A stretch of DNA of 64,000 nucleotides, taken from contig JAVXFZ010000001.1 in assembly GCA_036657595.1 (NCBI GenBank), positions 1 to 64,000 on the forward strand. Direction: 5' to 3'. Position 1 is the first letter of the stretch, and every line of letters begins with the position of its first letter. A program made the position numbers and the translations under genes. Positions 27,063-37,670 of this stretch are shown here, piece after piece. The notes under the pieces are model-generated. The model did not search any database. It saw only the letters and a list, made by a program, of their open reading frames with translations, and was not told the DNA's origin. This stretch comes from Odoribacter sp036657595 (lineage in GTDB: Bacteria > Bacteroidota > Bacteroidia > Bacteroidales > Marinifilaceae).

Positions 27063-30000
27063 CTATTGTGTAATAAATTCTTCGTGATTAGCCAGTTTAA
27101 CATTTCTCAACAGCCAGAGATAAGAATCCTCCAGCAATGGAGCCGTATGTACGGCATTGGGAACAGGGGAAGTCTCCGACAGACACCTCACTTTGATATT
27201 TTCACCATTTCGGATATGATGTACAAGTAAGAGGTCCGGTGGTAACTTAGCAAATTCCCTTGCCGGAATTTCAAAGGTCCAAGTGACATCTTTAGCGATT
27301 CCCGCCATTTCGGTGGGAGTGCCGTGATATTTCAGAGAACCTTTGTTGATAACGCCTACTTGATTACAGGAACTGGCAATATCTTCAATGATATGAGTTG
27401 AAAAAATGACAATCCGGTTACGTGACAGCTCGACCAGTAAGTTACGGAAACGAATCCTTTCTCTGGGATCCAATCCGGCTGTCGGCTCGTCCACTACCAA
27501 TATTCGGGGTAGATTAAGCAATGTTTGAGCAATGCCAATGCGTTGTTTCATTCCTCCGGAAAATCCGCCGATCTTCTTATCTTTATTCTCATACATATGG
27601 ACGGCTTCTAATACTTCCGTAATCCGTTGTTTTCGTACTTTGGGGAGATAGATACCTTTCAGCAATGCTTGATATTCAAGAAATTCCCAAGAGGTCAAAT
27701 TCTCGTATGTCCCAAATTCCTGGGGTAGATAGCCAATGAGACCTTGTAATTCTTCGCGTTTTTTCTGTGTATCAATGCCATTGATAAATATCTTTCCATA
27801 GCTTTGTTCAAAAACACCGCAGATAATACGCATCAATGTTGTCTTTCCTGCGCCGTTCGGACCCAGGAGTCCGAACATACCGGTATGAATATCCATTGAT
27901 ACAGCATTCAATGCCTTAAATGGTGCCTTTTTATAGCCGATGATTGGAGTTTTAGTGGCAATTTGGTAAATACTTTTTTTCAGATTCCGGAATCTTCCTT
28001 CAATGAGGTCTACGTTTATATTATATTTATGAACCCGATCGGAAAGATACTTTGCTGCAATGACTGTGTACCATAGGATTCCTAATAAAATTGCTATTCC
28101 GGAATTGGAAAATTTCACAGAAGCCCAAACCAGAGAAAAGAGTGGAGAAATATAATAAACAATGATCTCTATAATTCGGATTAGATACGCAAATCTTCGT
28201 TTCCCTTGTGCTGCAGAAAACTCACTGCCGATGGCAATCAATTGGGAAAATAAGATCCACGTACAGATTGCAAAGATAACAGCCCAAAATGCCAATGTCT
28301 GATAAAAATAAGTAAAATACACCATAAATCCGGTGATTGGAATCATCCATACCAAGGGTTGAAGGTCGGAAATTTGTCGATATTCCTCTTTAATTCCCAG
28401 ACGTTCACGAACACGAATCCCCGATAGCCATTCCCGTTGAAATTCATTTGGACGTCCATAAATTTTCACCAAATTACGGATCGAAATATGAATTTCTTCA
28501 TCAGGAGAAACAATATGACTGTTCGCTTGTCGGAGGCTCGTTTCCATAAACCAAGTGGTGCCCGGAATCAAGATAACCGCTCCTATCAAGTAGCTCAATC
28601 GCCATATCAGTGAATCAGTAAGCAGATAAATACCAACAACACTTGCAACCAGTAAGCTGATTTGTAGTATTTTCATAAACAAACTCTGTGTGCGTAAACG
28701 ATGTAAAGCATCTTCCATACCTGAATACAGTGTCGGGATGATGACTAATGTCAATAGCGTACTCAGACTTAATCCGCCGATCACCGTAATAGCAAAAGGA
28801 GCACCGAGTCCGGAAACAAATTCTCCTTGTCCCATTGCTAAGGGGAACATAGCAACGATTGTTGTAATCGCTGTAATCAAAATGGGACGAAGACGGGATA
28901 TGCCGGCGATGATTAAAGCCCGTGGCTTCCGATTACCTTGACGTCTCAATTGAGAGGTATAATCAATCAGGATAATACTATTGTTTACAACGATGCCGAT
29001 TAAAATAATCACCCCGATCAGAACGTTGGCGTTCATCAGGGAATTGCTGGTAAATAAAAGGGCTAATAAAGAACCGATGGCAGCCAGTGGAATTGCAAAC
29101 ATCAACACAATGGGGGCGGTCAGCGATTCAAATACCGAAGCAAGGATCATATAAATAATCATAAAAGCGGCAAGGATCAAAAATGTAAATTCGCTGGTTT
29201 CATTTTCTTCGTGTACCACTTCAACAGCTACTCCTGTTGGAATATCGGTATTTTGTACCAGATCGTCCACTTCCGTCCGGGCAGCCTCTAAGATATTTTT
29301 GGATTCATTGACATCAGAATTGAAACGATAGTTCACATTGATTTCCTTGTCCTGATTCACCCGGTTAATATTTCCCTGTCCACGGGTAAGATTGATTCGA
29401 CTGAAACTGCGGAGATCGGTTTGTGAATTATTTTCTCCCGTCACGACTAAATTACGCAGGTCTTCCAGATTACGCACGGGATCTTTGTCCTCTTCTTCCT
29501 TCTTTTCTGCCAATTGCTTATCTTTGATGATAATATCATATTCCTGATCACCGGCTTTATATTTGATAGAAGTGGTATTCTGAGGGGCAAAATTATTTAA
29601 TTCCGCTACGACACTACTGGGCGTAACATCGTAAGTCCCCATCAGGTATTGATCGAACATCACTCGGGCTTCCGGCTTTCCGCTGGAAGAGCTGACCGAT
29701 GCGCTACTGATATTCTGAAGCTCCTCTAATTGGTATTTCAAAAGCTCTGCCAAATTGGACATTTTTTCAAAATCCTGTCCTTTAATGACAATCTTTTCAC
29801 TTTGACTGCCCATACCCATTCTTTTCAACAGTTGGTCACCTCCGCTCATAGCAGAACCTCCACCTCCTCGAAAATTTTCACTGCTTTCGATCGCTTCAAA
29901 GCTGACATCACTGACACGTAATCCGCTTGTTTCCGAAATAACAAGACCTTTTAAATCTAATAATGATTTTTTGCCGATTTCCTCGAAATTCTCTTTCAGT

Positions 30001-31808
30001 TTAATGCTCACTGAGGCATCTGTTGGGAATACTTTGGTGCTATATTGTTCGATTTCAGGGATTGCGTTCAAGCGTTCTTCATAAGCCTTCAGTGTTTCAT
30101 CGGTTCTACTAAGTGTATTCCCGCTGGGGAAAGTCATAAAAAGATTAAATGTATCAGCCTCTATTTCCTTTAAGGTATTCATTGTCAAGGTCAACGAAAG
30201 AGTTACCGTAATCAGTAATAGCAAGATAGCCGTAAATACTACTGTCGTTGGTTTCCGCAGGCACATTTTCAATAAAGCAATATAGATTTGTACCGGGCGA
30301 CTGTGTATCGAAAGCGTACTGAAATTAACATTTTCACCTTGTTTTTTCATAAACTGATTAACAGCCATCGGGATCAATAACAAAGCCACAACAAGAGAAA
30401 TCAACAAAGTCGTAATAATAGAAACTCCGATGTGTTCACCGATCAGTTTTAGAAAGAAATCATCCGAAAAAAGGAAAGGCAGAAATACGGTGATCGTTGT
30501 CAATGTAGCTGCAATAACAGCCTTTGTTACTTCTCGTGTTCCTTGTATGGCAGCTTCTTCGCTGGGCATACCGATGGCTCGCAATCGGAAAATATTTTCC
30601 ATAACGACGACCGAATTATCCAGTAGCATCCCCACCGCCAAGGCAATACCGGTTAGTGTCAGAATATTGATGCTGATACTGAAAAAATAGAAAAAATAGA
30701 ACGCCGAGAATACAGAAATAGGGATAGCCACGGCAATGAAAGTGACAATCTTAAAATTGCGAAGAAATAAATAAAGGATAAAAATGGCTAATAGTGCTCC
30801 CGTCAAGCCCAGATTGATAATGGTATTAATATTATCACTCATTGTTTCGGCAGCATCCAGATCAATTTTGATAGATACCCCTTTGGGAGCCAATTCTTCG
30901 TTGAGTTGATCTATTTCAGCGCGGATGCGGTCAGAAAGATCAATGATATTGACCAACGGTGACTTTGAAATAATACAAGTGATCACCTCTTTCCCGTTCA
31001 CACGCGAATAAGACTCTTCTTCTTTTATACCGAAATTTATATCGGCAATATCTTTTAACAAGACGGGTCCTTTGGCAACAACAATATTCCCAAGGTCTTC
31101 CGTTTTTAAATATTCAGCAGTGACATTGACAAAATAACGTTTTGAATTTTGAAATACAGACCCCGCAAATGTCTTTTCCGACATATTTTTACTAATCAGA
31201 GAACTGACCTGTGATCCTGTGATGTTCAAAGCTTTGCATTTCTCTTCATCCAGTAGTACTTCAATACTTTTCTGTCGTCCTCCCATAATATTGACTGAGG
31301 CAACGCCGTCCGTACTTTCTAATATGGGAGCGATATCGGCATCCGCTATATTCCGAACGTAATCAACGTCATCGTCCCCCAGAATCTGTAAGGTCATAAA
31401 CTGATCGTTCGCCATTCCCGTGCCCGCCTTGTTCACTTGTACCGTAAATTCGTCCGGAATATTCTTACTGATTGATTTGATTTTTTCCTCCAATTTCAGG
31501 TAGGCATACTTGACATTGGTACTTTTCGTAAACGATACCTTGATCTGGGCATTTTGCGTTGAAATCCGGGTATTGATTTCCTCTACGCCTTCCAATCCGC
31601 TGATCGCTCCCTCCACCGGAATAGCCGCTTGGCTTTCTATATACTTCGGATCCAATTCTGTCTTAGAGGAAATATTTACGTTCAGCGACGGAAACTCCGC
31701 GTCCGGATATAATTCCATCGGCAAGTATCTGTATGAAAATAACCCCATCATCGTCAATCCGATGAAGAGCATTGAAATCAGAACTTTACGTTGTATCAGG
31801 TTATTCAT
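27063..31808 (-). CDS. Fused RND permease and ABC ATPase (1581 residues)
   Basis: Residues 1-1040 are a complete RND permease: the first helix at 10-27, a periplasmic porter domain, the helix with D397-N398 in GMLLDNSVVVMENI, a second porter domain, and GIVVNNSIILIDY with N942 where AcrB-type pumps have the proton-relay Lys. Residues about 1045-1270 add six further predicted helices in pairs with a cytoplasmic loop. Residues about 1285-1510 are a full ABC ATPase: Walker A GPNGAGKTT near 1315, signature FSGGMKQ near 1418, Walker B VVDEPTAGLD near 1438 and the switch His in STHIIED. A tail of about 70 residues follows. The frame is open throughout with no sign of a frameshift. It sits between a separate RND gene and a small ABC-2 permease. 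It may couple ATP hydrolysis to an RND pump or join two exporters; which of these applies is not decidable here. Confidence 0.88.
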   Translation of the reverse strand: MNNLIQRKVLISMLFIGLTMMGLFSYRYLPMELYPDAEFPSLNVNISSKTELDPKYIESQAAIPVEGAISGLEGVEEINTRISTQNAQIKVSFTKSTNVKYAYLKLEEKIKSISKNIPDEFTVQVNKAGTGMANDQFMTLQILGDDDVDYVRNIADADIAPILESTDGVASVNIMGGRQKSIEVLLDEEKCKALNITGSQVSSLISKNMSEKTFAGSVFQNSKRYFVNVTAEYLKTEDLGNIVVAKGPVLLKDIADINFGIKEEESYSRVNGKEVITCIISKSPLVNIIDLSDRIRAEIDQLNEELAPKGVSIKIDLDAAETMSDNINTIINLGLTGALLAIFILYLFLRNFKIVTFIAVAIPISVFSAFYFFYFFSISINILTLTGIALAVGMLLDNSVVVMENIFRLRAIGMPSEEAAIQGTREVTKAVIAATLTTITVFLPFLFSDDFFLKLIGEHIGVSIITTLLISLVVALLLIPMAVNQFMKKQGENVNFSTLSIHSRPVQIYIALLKMCLRKPTTVVFTAILLLLITVTLSLTLTMNTLKEIEADTFNLFMTFPSGNTLSRTDETLKAYEERLNAIPEIEQYSTKVFPTDASVSIKLKENFEEIGKKSLLDLKGLVISETSGLRVSDVSFEAIESSENFRGGGGSAMSGGDQLLKRMGMGSQSEKIVIKGQDFEKMSNLAELLKYQLEELQNISSASVSSSSGKPEARVMFDQYLMGTYDVTPSSVVAELNNFAPQNTTSIKYKAGDQEYDIIIKDKQLAEKKEEEDKDPVRNLEDLRNLVVTGENNSQTDLRSFSRINLTRGQGNINRVNQDKEINVNYRFNSDVNESKNILEAARTEVDDLVQNTDIPTGVAVEVVHEENETSEFTFLILAAFMIIYMILASVFESLTAPIVLMFAIPLAAIGSLLALLFTSNSLMNANVLIGVIILIGIVVNNSIILIDYTSQLRRQGNRKPRALIIAGISRLRPILITAITTIVAMFPLAMGQGEFVSGLGAPFAITVIGGLSLSTLLTLVIIPTLYSGMEDALHRLRTQSLFMKILQISLLVASVVGIYLLTDSLIWRLSYLIGAVILIPGTTWFMETSLRQANSHIVSPDEEIHISIRNLVKIYGRPNEFQREWLSGIRVRERLGIKEEYRQISDLQPLVWMIPITGFMVYFTYFYQTLAFWAVIFAICTWILFSQLIAIGSEFSAAQGKRRFAYLIRIIEIIVYYISPLFSLVWASVKFSNSGIAILLGILWYTVIAAKYLSDRVHKYNINVDLIEGRFRNLKKSIYQIATKTPIIGYKKAPFKALNAVSMDIHTGMFGLLGPNGAGKTTLMRIICGVFEQSYGKIFINGIDTQKKREELQGLIGYLPQEFGTYENLTSWEFLEYQALLKGIYLPKVRKQRITEVLEAVHMYENKDKKIGGFSGGMKQRIGIAQTLLNLPRILVVDEPTAGLDPRERIRFRNLLVELSRNRIVIFSTHIIEDIASSCNQVGVINKGSLKYHGTPTEMAGIAKDVTWTFEIPAREFAKLPPDLLLVHHIRNGENIKVRCLSETSPVPNAVHTAPLLEDSYLWLLRNVKLANHEEFITQ

Positions 31809-31892
31809 TTATCTAAGTGATTTCGTATTATCTTGTCCTATTTTAAAACCTTCAAAATAGCCAATTCTTCCTATCATTCATACGTTCAAAAT

Positions 31893-34800
31893 TTATCTCA
31901 TCCCCATCTCATCCTCTTGCGGCTTTTCTATATTTTTGACTTTCTTATCAAAAATATAATACACACAAGGGATCACCACTAATGTCATAATAGTAGAGGT
32001 GAAAAGTCCACCGATCACGGCTAATGCCATCGGGGAGCGGAGCGATGCTCCTTCACCAAAACCAAAACACATCGGCAACAAAGCTAAAATAGTCGTTAAA
32101 CTGGTCATAATAATAGGTCGAATACGTTGTTGTGCGGCAGCCATCAACGCCTCAGTCAGTCCGAGTCCGCTTTCTTTGAGTTTATTGGCAGCATCCACTA
32201 ATAAGATGGAATTATTGACGGCGATACCTGCCAGCATAATAATACCGATAAACGCCATCATATTGAGCGAAGCTCCTGCCAGCAAGAAAGCGTAAATACA
32301 GCCAACCCCTGCCAAGGGAATCGTTAACAGAATGGTAAACGGATGTCGCAACGACTCAAATTGTGAAGCCATCACCATATACACTAAAATGATAGAAAGA
32401 ACAAGAGCAAATGCCAATCCGTTAAACGATTCAGCCCGTTTTGCTTCTTCTCCTGTAATCTTTGCCGAATATTTTGCCGGAAATTGTATTTCTTCCAATT
32501 GAGCATAAATGGCGGGGGTGACTCCTCCTAACGTGACTCCTTTGTCCAGCATAGCCGTTACTTTGGCAATGCGATTTTGGTTGTTCCGGTTGATCTCTTT
32601 AGGAGCTGTCGTGATTGAAATTTCCGCTATTTCTCCCAGACGATATTTCTTATCTCCCTGTGTAATCTCGACATTCTTTAATTCAGACATAGATATTTCG
32701 GGTACTCTGATTTCAATATCTATCGGTTCACCTTCCGACTCAAAACTACTGGCAATTTTTCCATTCAGTTTCTCTTTCACCTGTGTTGCCACCGAAGTAA
32801 TATCCACACCATAGATACCGCTTTTCAATCTGTCAATAGAGATATTCACTTCCGGGGCACCTTTTTCCATCGAAGTCTTAATATCATAAATGCCGGGTAT
32901 CTTCGCCATCTTCTCCTTTATTTCCTTGCTGAGCTCTTCGATGAGTGCCAACTCTTCCCCTTTGATTTCAACGACAACGGGAGCACCTTCCGTGCCTAAC
33001 ACACTTTGCAGGGCTGATTGTTCTTTTTCAAACGAAATTTCCACACCTTCCGGCAATGAATAATTGTGATTCAAACTGCTAATTACATAATCGGCATCCA
33101 CTTTCGCTTTATTCTTTAATTTCACCTTGATTTCCGCTTGATTTTCTCCATCCAGCTTGCCGCTTGTTTGTGATTCATCATTCGTAGACGGACCGATCTG
33201 TGTAAAGATCCATTCCAGATCATCTCCGGTCAGTTCCATCACCATATTTTCAATCGTAGCGGCAGCATTATCCGTACTTTGCAGGCGTGTTCCGGGCTCC
33301 AAAGTGACATAGGCAGAAAACTCTCTTGATTCGGCTTTGGGCATAAACTCCTTATCAATCAAAGGCAATAGGCTGTAACTGATGATCATAACGATCAATG
33401 CGGCGAATACAACCCAATAACGATGTTTTAATAATTTTCCGACAAAATGGCCATATCCTTTAATTTTAACAGACCCTTGATACTTCTTCGGTTGCTTGAT
33501 ATAATGGGCTGCCAACATAGGAATCAGTAGGATAGCTACAAAGAGCGATGAAAGAAGCGAGAAAGACACCGTCCAAGCTTGTTCTTTAAACAATTCTCCG
33601 GCGGCACCCTGAATATACACAATCGGCAGGAATACGACAATGGTAGTCAAAGTCGAAGATGTAATAGCTCCTGTCACTTCCGAAGCTCCTTTGATAGATG
33701 CTTCCTTGATCGAAAGTCCATTTTCCAGATTTCGATATATATTTTCCATCACGACAATGGCATTATCAATCAACATTCCCGCGCCCAATGCCAATCCTCC
33801 CAATGTCATAATATTGATTGTCAAACCATTAAAGTACATCAAATTAAACGTTGCTATAATAGAAACCGGAATAGAGATACTCACAATCAATGTTGTATTA
33901 ATACGTCTTAAAAAGACATATAACACTAACATTGCCAGCAAAATACCCATCAATGCTGAATCTTTCACTTCACCAATTGAAGCACCGATAAAATCACCCT
34001 GATTGCTAATCACGTTGAATTCATACCCGGGCATACTCTTTCGCAATTCATCGAGCTTGACCATAATGTTTTCAACCGCTTTGACCGTATTGTATTTATT
34101 TTCTTTATAAATACTGATACTTAAACTGCGTTCGCCGTTATAACGCGTCACATTCTCAGGATCTTTATTTTTTTGATGAATTTCGGCTAAATCTTTCAGA
34201 TAAACCGGAGCTTTGATAGTCGAATTAGACCCGCCGGGTGTTGCGTTATCTGTTGATTCTGCCGTCGGTGTTTTAAAAGTAACAATGATATTACCGATAT
34301 CTTCTATACTTTTCAGTAGATTCACCCCTTTCACCGTGTATTGTATGTCATCATTAACGATGACTCCTCCCGAAACATTCCGGTTTAAACTTTCAATTTT
34401 TGTAGCAATAGCATCGGCAGTCAGGTTAAATGCTTCCAGCATATAAGGATCTGTTTTGACCTCAATGTAAGAGTTTTCCTGTCCGTTCAATTGAATATCT
34501 GCCACTCCGTCCAAGCGAATCAATTCACTACGCATATAATTTTCGGCGATCTTACGGAGTTCATTCATATCCTTGATCTCGTTGTGCGACATAGACAACA
34601 CAACCACCGGAGTCGCATTGACATCATATCGCGACACATTCAGCGCGGTGATCTCTTCATTTTGGGAAATTTGCGACATACTGCGCTGCAAATCCAGAAA
34701 AGCGGCATCCATATCCTGCTCCCATCCGTATTCTACGGTAATCGTGGCTCCTCCCACCTTGCTGCTGCTGCTGACCTCTTTTACCCCTTCCTGCCGGGCA

Positions 34801-35012
34801 GCCATCGATTCGATGCGTTCTACAAATTGTTTCTCGATTTCTTCCGGTGGGCGTTCGCCAGCCTGTAAATCAATATACAGAGCCGGATTTTTCAGATCCG
34901 GAAACAAGTCCGTTCCTAATCGGCTGTACGAGATGATGCCTAACAGGCATACACCCAGTGTGATCATCAAGACACTGACCGGATATTTTACTGCAAATTT
35001 TGTTATTCCCAT
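31893..35012 (-). CDS. RND efflux permease of the hybrid operon
   Basis: This is a 1039-residue RND permease with the normal two-half layout. The intramembrane pair is D416-N417 (GMLIDNAIVVMENI), and the position of the relay Lys is N933 (GIAVNNSILLVDAAN), the same changes as in the fused RND protein encoded 84 bp downstream. A single Asp per half is known in other RND clades, so it need not be inactive. It follows the membrane fusion protein gene by 62 bp. The presence of two RND subunits with one MFP and one TolC suggests a heteromeric pump like MdtBC. Confidence 0.9.
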   Translation of the reverse strand: MGITKFAVKYPVSVLMITLGVCLLGIISYSRLGTDLFPDLKNPALYIDLQAGERPPEEIEKQFVERIESMAARQEGVKEVSSSSKVGGATITVEYGWEQDMDAAFLDLQRSMSQISQNEEITALNVSRYDVNATPVVVLSMSHNEIKDMNELRKIAENYMRSELIRLDGVADIQLNGQENSYIEVKTDPYMLEAFNLTADAIATKIESLNRNVSGGVIVNDDIQYTVKGVNLLKSIEDIGNIIVTFKTPTAESTDNATPGGSNSTIKAPVYLKDLAEIHQKNKDPENVTRYNGERSLSISIYKENKYNTVKAVENIMVKLDELRKSMPGYEFNVISNQGDFIGASIGEVKDSALMGILLAMLVLYVFLRRINTTLIVSISIPVSIIATFNLMYFNGLTINIMTLGGLALGAGMLIDNAIVVMENIYRNLENGLSIKEASIKGASEVTGAITSSTLTTIVVFLPIVYIQGAAGELFKEQAWTVSFSLLSSLFVAILLIPMLAAHYIKQPKKYQGSVKIKGYGHFVGKLLKHRYWVVFAALIVMIISYSLLPLIDKEFMPKAESREFSAYVTLEPGTRLQSTDNAAATIENMVMELTGDDLEWIFTQIGPSTNDESQTSGKLDGENQAEIKVKLKNKAKVDADYVISSLNHNYSLPEGVEISFEKEQSALQSVLGTEGAPVVVEIKGEELALIEELSKEIKEKMAKIPGIYDIKTSMEKGAPEVNISIDRLKSGIYGVDITSVATQVKEKLNGKIASSFESEGEPIDIEIRVPEISMSELKNVEITQGDKKYRLGEIAEISITTAPKEINRNNQNRIAKVTAMLDKGVTLGGVTPAIYAQLEEIQFPAKYSAKITGEEAKRAESFNGLAFALVLSIILVYMVMASQFESLRHPFTILLTIPLAGVGCIYAFLLAGASLNMMAFIGIIMLAGIAVNNSILLVDAANKLKESGLGLTEALMAAAQQRIRPIIMTSLTTILALLPMCFGFGEGASLRSPMALAVIGGLFTSTIMTLVVIPCVYYIFDKKVKNIEKPQEDEMGMR

Positions 35013-35074
35013 AATAGATATTCAATTGAAAATTGAGAATTGTGAATCTGTTTTTCACTGATCGCCCGATGGCA

Positions 35075-36133
35075 TTATTTCATCACTTTCACCTTGCTCC
35101 GATTGCGCAACCATTCATACCCCTTTATCACCACTTTATTGCCGGTTTCCAATCCTTTTTCTACTTCAATATACTTGTCATCGCTGATTCCCGTGCTGAT
35201 CACCTTTTCTTCGGCATAGGTACGCTCAACGATATAGACAATTTTACCGCCTCTGCGGTTCTTGACAATCTCTTTTGGTATAGATAAAACAGAATCTTTC
35301 CGGACCGTGACAATATCAGCTTTGGCGAACATTCCGGGACGTAATTTCAAATCAGGATTATCCACAACGATATAACCGGAGAAAGTACGGGTTTCCTCAT
35401 TAATTGCCGGAGATAACTGAGTCAGTTCACCTTTCAACGTATCCGATTTGATATTATAATTAGTGATATGCACCGGCTGACCGACTTTTAATTTAGTGAG
35501 GGTATTTTCCGGGAACTGAGTTTCCACATACATTTTACTGTAATCCATCACGCTTGCCACCACGCTTCCGGAAGCAACTTCTACGCCCGGAGTGAAATAA
35601 GGTAGACTAACAATCACCCCTTTAAACGGAGCTTTTACGCTCATTTTATTCAAGGTAATATAGGCATTCTCCAAAGCGAGTTTCGCATTGATATATGAAT
35701 TTTCTGCATTATTCACATCCTTTTGAGTAGCTCCTCCTTTTTCAAACAATATCTTCTGACCATCCCATTCCTTCTCGGTGATTTGGATTTGTAATTTCTT
35801 ACTTTCCAATTGGGCATTATTTTCATATTCCTTATTTTCCAATCGGGCGATAACAGCCCCCGATTCAATGACATCTCCCAACTGATAGGAGCGTCCGGTC
35901 TTCGGATTCTTTTGAAGATTATAAATGCCGTTCGTTTCTGATTTCAGTTCAATTGTTTTCGCCGCTTTCGCAGTTCCTGTTGTGGTAATATATTCCTCAA
36001 TATTTCGGAGTTGAACGTCTTCAACCCAAACCGGGGTGGTTGTTTCTGAAGAATTATTATTTCTGTTGTTATTACAAGCGAATAACATACATCCCAAAGA
36101 AATAATTCCGGCGATCTTTAAGTAGTTGTTCAT
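35075..36133 (-). CDS. Membrane fusion protein of the hybrid operon
   Basis: This is a 352-residue periplasmic adaptor lipoprotein: signal peptide with Cys20 (lipobox LFAC, then NNN). A lipoyl half (YQLGDVIESGAVIARLEN) is followed by a helical hairpin (KKLQIQITEKEWDGQKILFE and ENSYINAKLALENAY), the second half KAPFKGVIVSLPYFTPG, and a beta-barrel domain with LRPGMFAKADIV. It would link the RND subunits encoded downstream with the TolC protein encoded 39 bp upstream. There is no metal-binding extension to suggest a metal pump. Confidence 0.9.
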   Translation of the reverse strand: MNNYLKIAGIISLGCMLFACNNNRNNNSSETTTPVWVEDVQLRNIEEYITTTGTAKAAKTIELKSETNGIYNLQKNPKTGRSYQLGDVIESGAVIARLENKEYENNAQLESKKLQIQITEKEWDGQKILFEKGGATQKDVNNAENSYINAKLALENAYITLNKMSVKAPFKGVIVSLPYFTPGVEVASGSVVASVMDYSKMYVETQFPENTLTKLKVGQPVHITNYNIKSDTLKGELTQLSPAINEETRTFSGYIVVDNPDLKLRPGMFAKADIVTVRKDSVLSIPKEIVKNRRGGKIVYIVERTYAEEKVISTGISDDKYIEVEKGLETGNKVVIKGYEWLRNRSKVKVMK

Positions 36134-36172
36134 AATATCTATTTTTTTACTTGTTTGCGTATAATTTGTTTT

Positions 36173-37636
36173 TTACTTTAACAGGTCTACCGGTAAATAA
36201 GAGACTCCTGTTTCAAAATTCCAAAGTGTTTGAATCTTCAAATTCAGAATTTCCAATTTATAAGTAATGATAGCATTTGTATATGCCTGTTTGGCATCGG
36301 TCAACTGTTTTTGATATTGTTGCAACTCCATACCAGTCAGCGTACCGTTTCGGTATTTTTCCAGATTGATCTCATAAGTCCGTTCGGCATTTTCTATGCT
36401 TTTCTTTTTAATATTGATCTGACTGACCAAAACGGGTAGATTTCGGCAAATCTGCCGCACACTGATCAGAATTTCTTTCTTTTGTTCATCCAAGTCAATC
36501 TGATTGGATTCCAAGGATAATTCACTTGATTTCACCCGAGCTTTCTTTGCGCCCCAATCGAAAATCGGTATATTCAACGTAATGCCGATACGTTCGTTAT
36601 CTGTCGGGCTGTTATACATATTATTGACTTTTTCTCCCAAAGCGTCCAATCCTACCCGCGCAGAGATGCTTCCTTTAAATTCATTATCCGCCTTTGCTTT
36701 GATAATATTAAACACCCCTTCCTCCAAGGTGATTGCTTTTTGGCGCAACTCCATCCGTTGCTCTAAAGCATATTTAACGGCATCGTTGCTATTGACTTTG
36801 ATGGGGACAATATCGGTATTTGGCAACACCATCACATCTTCGTCTAATGGCATTCCCAACAGCAACTTGAAATTATCTTTTGTATTTTCAAAACCGATTT
36901 CCTGAGAATAAACCGACGATTCGCTGGTTGCCAAATTCACTTCTGCCTGATACAACTCCTCTTTCGCTACCAATCCCGCCTCCACCTTATTTTTGATAAT
37001 ATCATAATTTTGTTTCTGATTGGCATATTCATCCCGCGCTGTATTCAGGTCTTTTTGTTTCTGATACACATCGTAAAATTGTGAAGTGACACTCTTTTCA
37101 ATATTCAACTGTTGCATCGCATAACTAATCTTGGCATTTTCTAAGGAAAATTCCAGTTCCTTCATCTGCATTTTCGTGCGATTATACGTAAACAACGGTT
37201 GCTCCAATTGCAGCGATAAATTATGATTAAAAGAAGTATTACTACCTCCGGAACTCTTGTTCGAGGCATTCTGCCACGAAAAATCATTCACCAACGAAAT
37301 CGTTCCATCCGTCCATTTAATCGGTTGGCGGATCCCCAGAGAGCCCGACGAACTCATATTCTCATTGGCATACCATTTACTGTTATAACTGTCGTATTGA
37401 TTATTACGGGTGTAATTAAACGGACTCACATCCAATGAAAACTGAGATTTCAGCGAAGCATTTTGGGCTTTCAGGTTCAATTGTTGCTGTTCCAGGCTAA
37501 TTTTACTCTGTATCAATGCCGGACTGTGTTCAAAAGCAATACTGAGTGCTTTATCGAGAGTCAATACTTCTTGCGCTGCGCCACTCAAAACGGTGCAACC
37601 GGCTAAAAGTATGAATACTACGGTGTGTTTAAGCAT
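36173..37636 (-). CDS. TolC-family outer-membrane protein of the hybrid operon
   Basis: This is a 487-residue outer-membrane factor with a signal peptide ending in LSGAAQ. The first OEP repeat has LDKALSIAFEHSPALIQSK and the second contains NAERTYEINLEKYRNGTLTG followed by MELQQYQKQLTDAKQAYTN. It is somewhat longer than the TolC of the nearby TetR-controlled pump and clearly distinct from it. It lies 34 bp after the M1-like permease gene and 39 bp before the MFP gene, in one unbroken run. Confidence 0.9.
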   Translation of the reverse strand: MLKHTVVFILLAGCTVLSGAAQEVLTLDKALSIAFEHSPALIQSKISLEQQQLNLKAQNASLKSQFSLDVSPFNYTRNNQYDSYNSKWYANENMSSSGSLGIRQPIKWTDGTISLVNDFSWQNASNKSSGGSNTSFNHNLSLQLEQPLFTYNRTKMQMKELEFSLENAKISYAMQQLNIEKSVTSQFYDVYQKQKDLNTARDEYANQKQNYDIIKNKVEAGLVAKEELYQAEVNLATSESSVYSQEIGFENTKDNFKLLLGMPLDEDVMVLPNTDIVPIKVNSNDAVKYALEQRMELRQKAITLEEGVFNIIKAKADNEFKGSISARVGLDALGEKVNNMYNSPTDNERIGITLNIPIFDWGAKKARVKSSELSLESNQIDLDEQKKEILISVRQICRNLPVLVSQINIKKKSIENAERTYEINLEKYRNGTLTGMELQQYQKQLTDAKQAYTNAIITYKLEILNLKIQTLWNFETGVSYLPVDLLK

Positions 37637-37670
37637 ATTATTTTCTATTTAAGCATTTATGCACTTCTAT

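Noticed and set aside
27063..31808. The RND-ABC fusion as a frameshift or assembly artefact
   Set aside because: The frame is continuous, the halves are joined by six extra predicted helices rather than an abrupt junction, and no N-run is nearby. Read data would still be needed for certainty.
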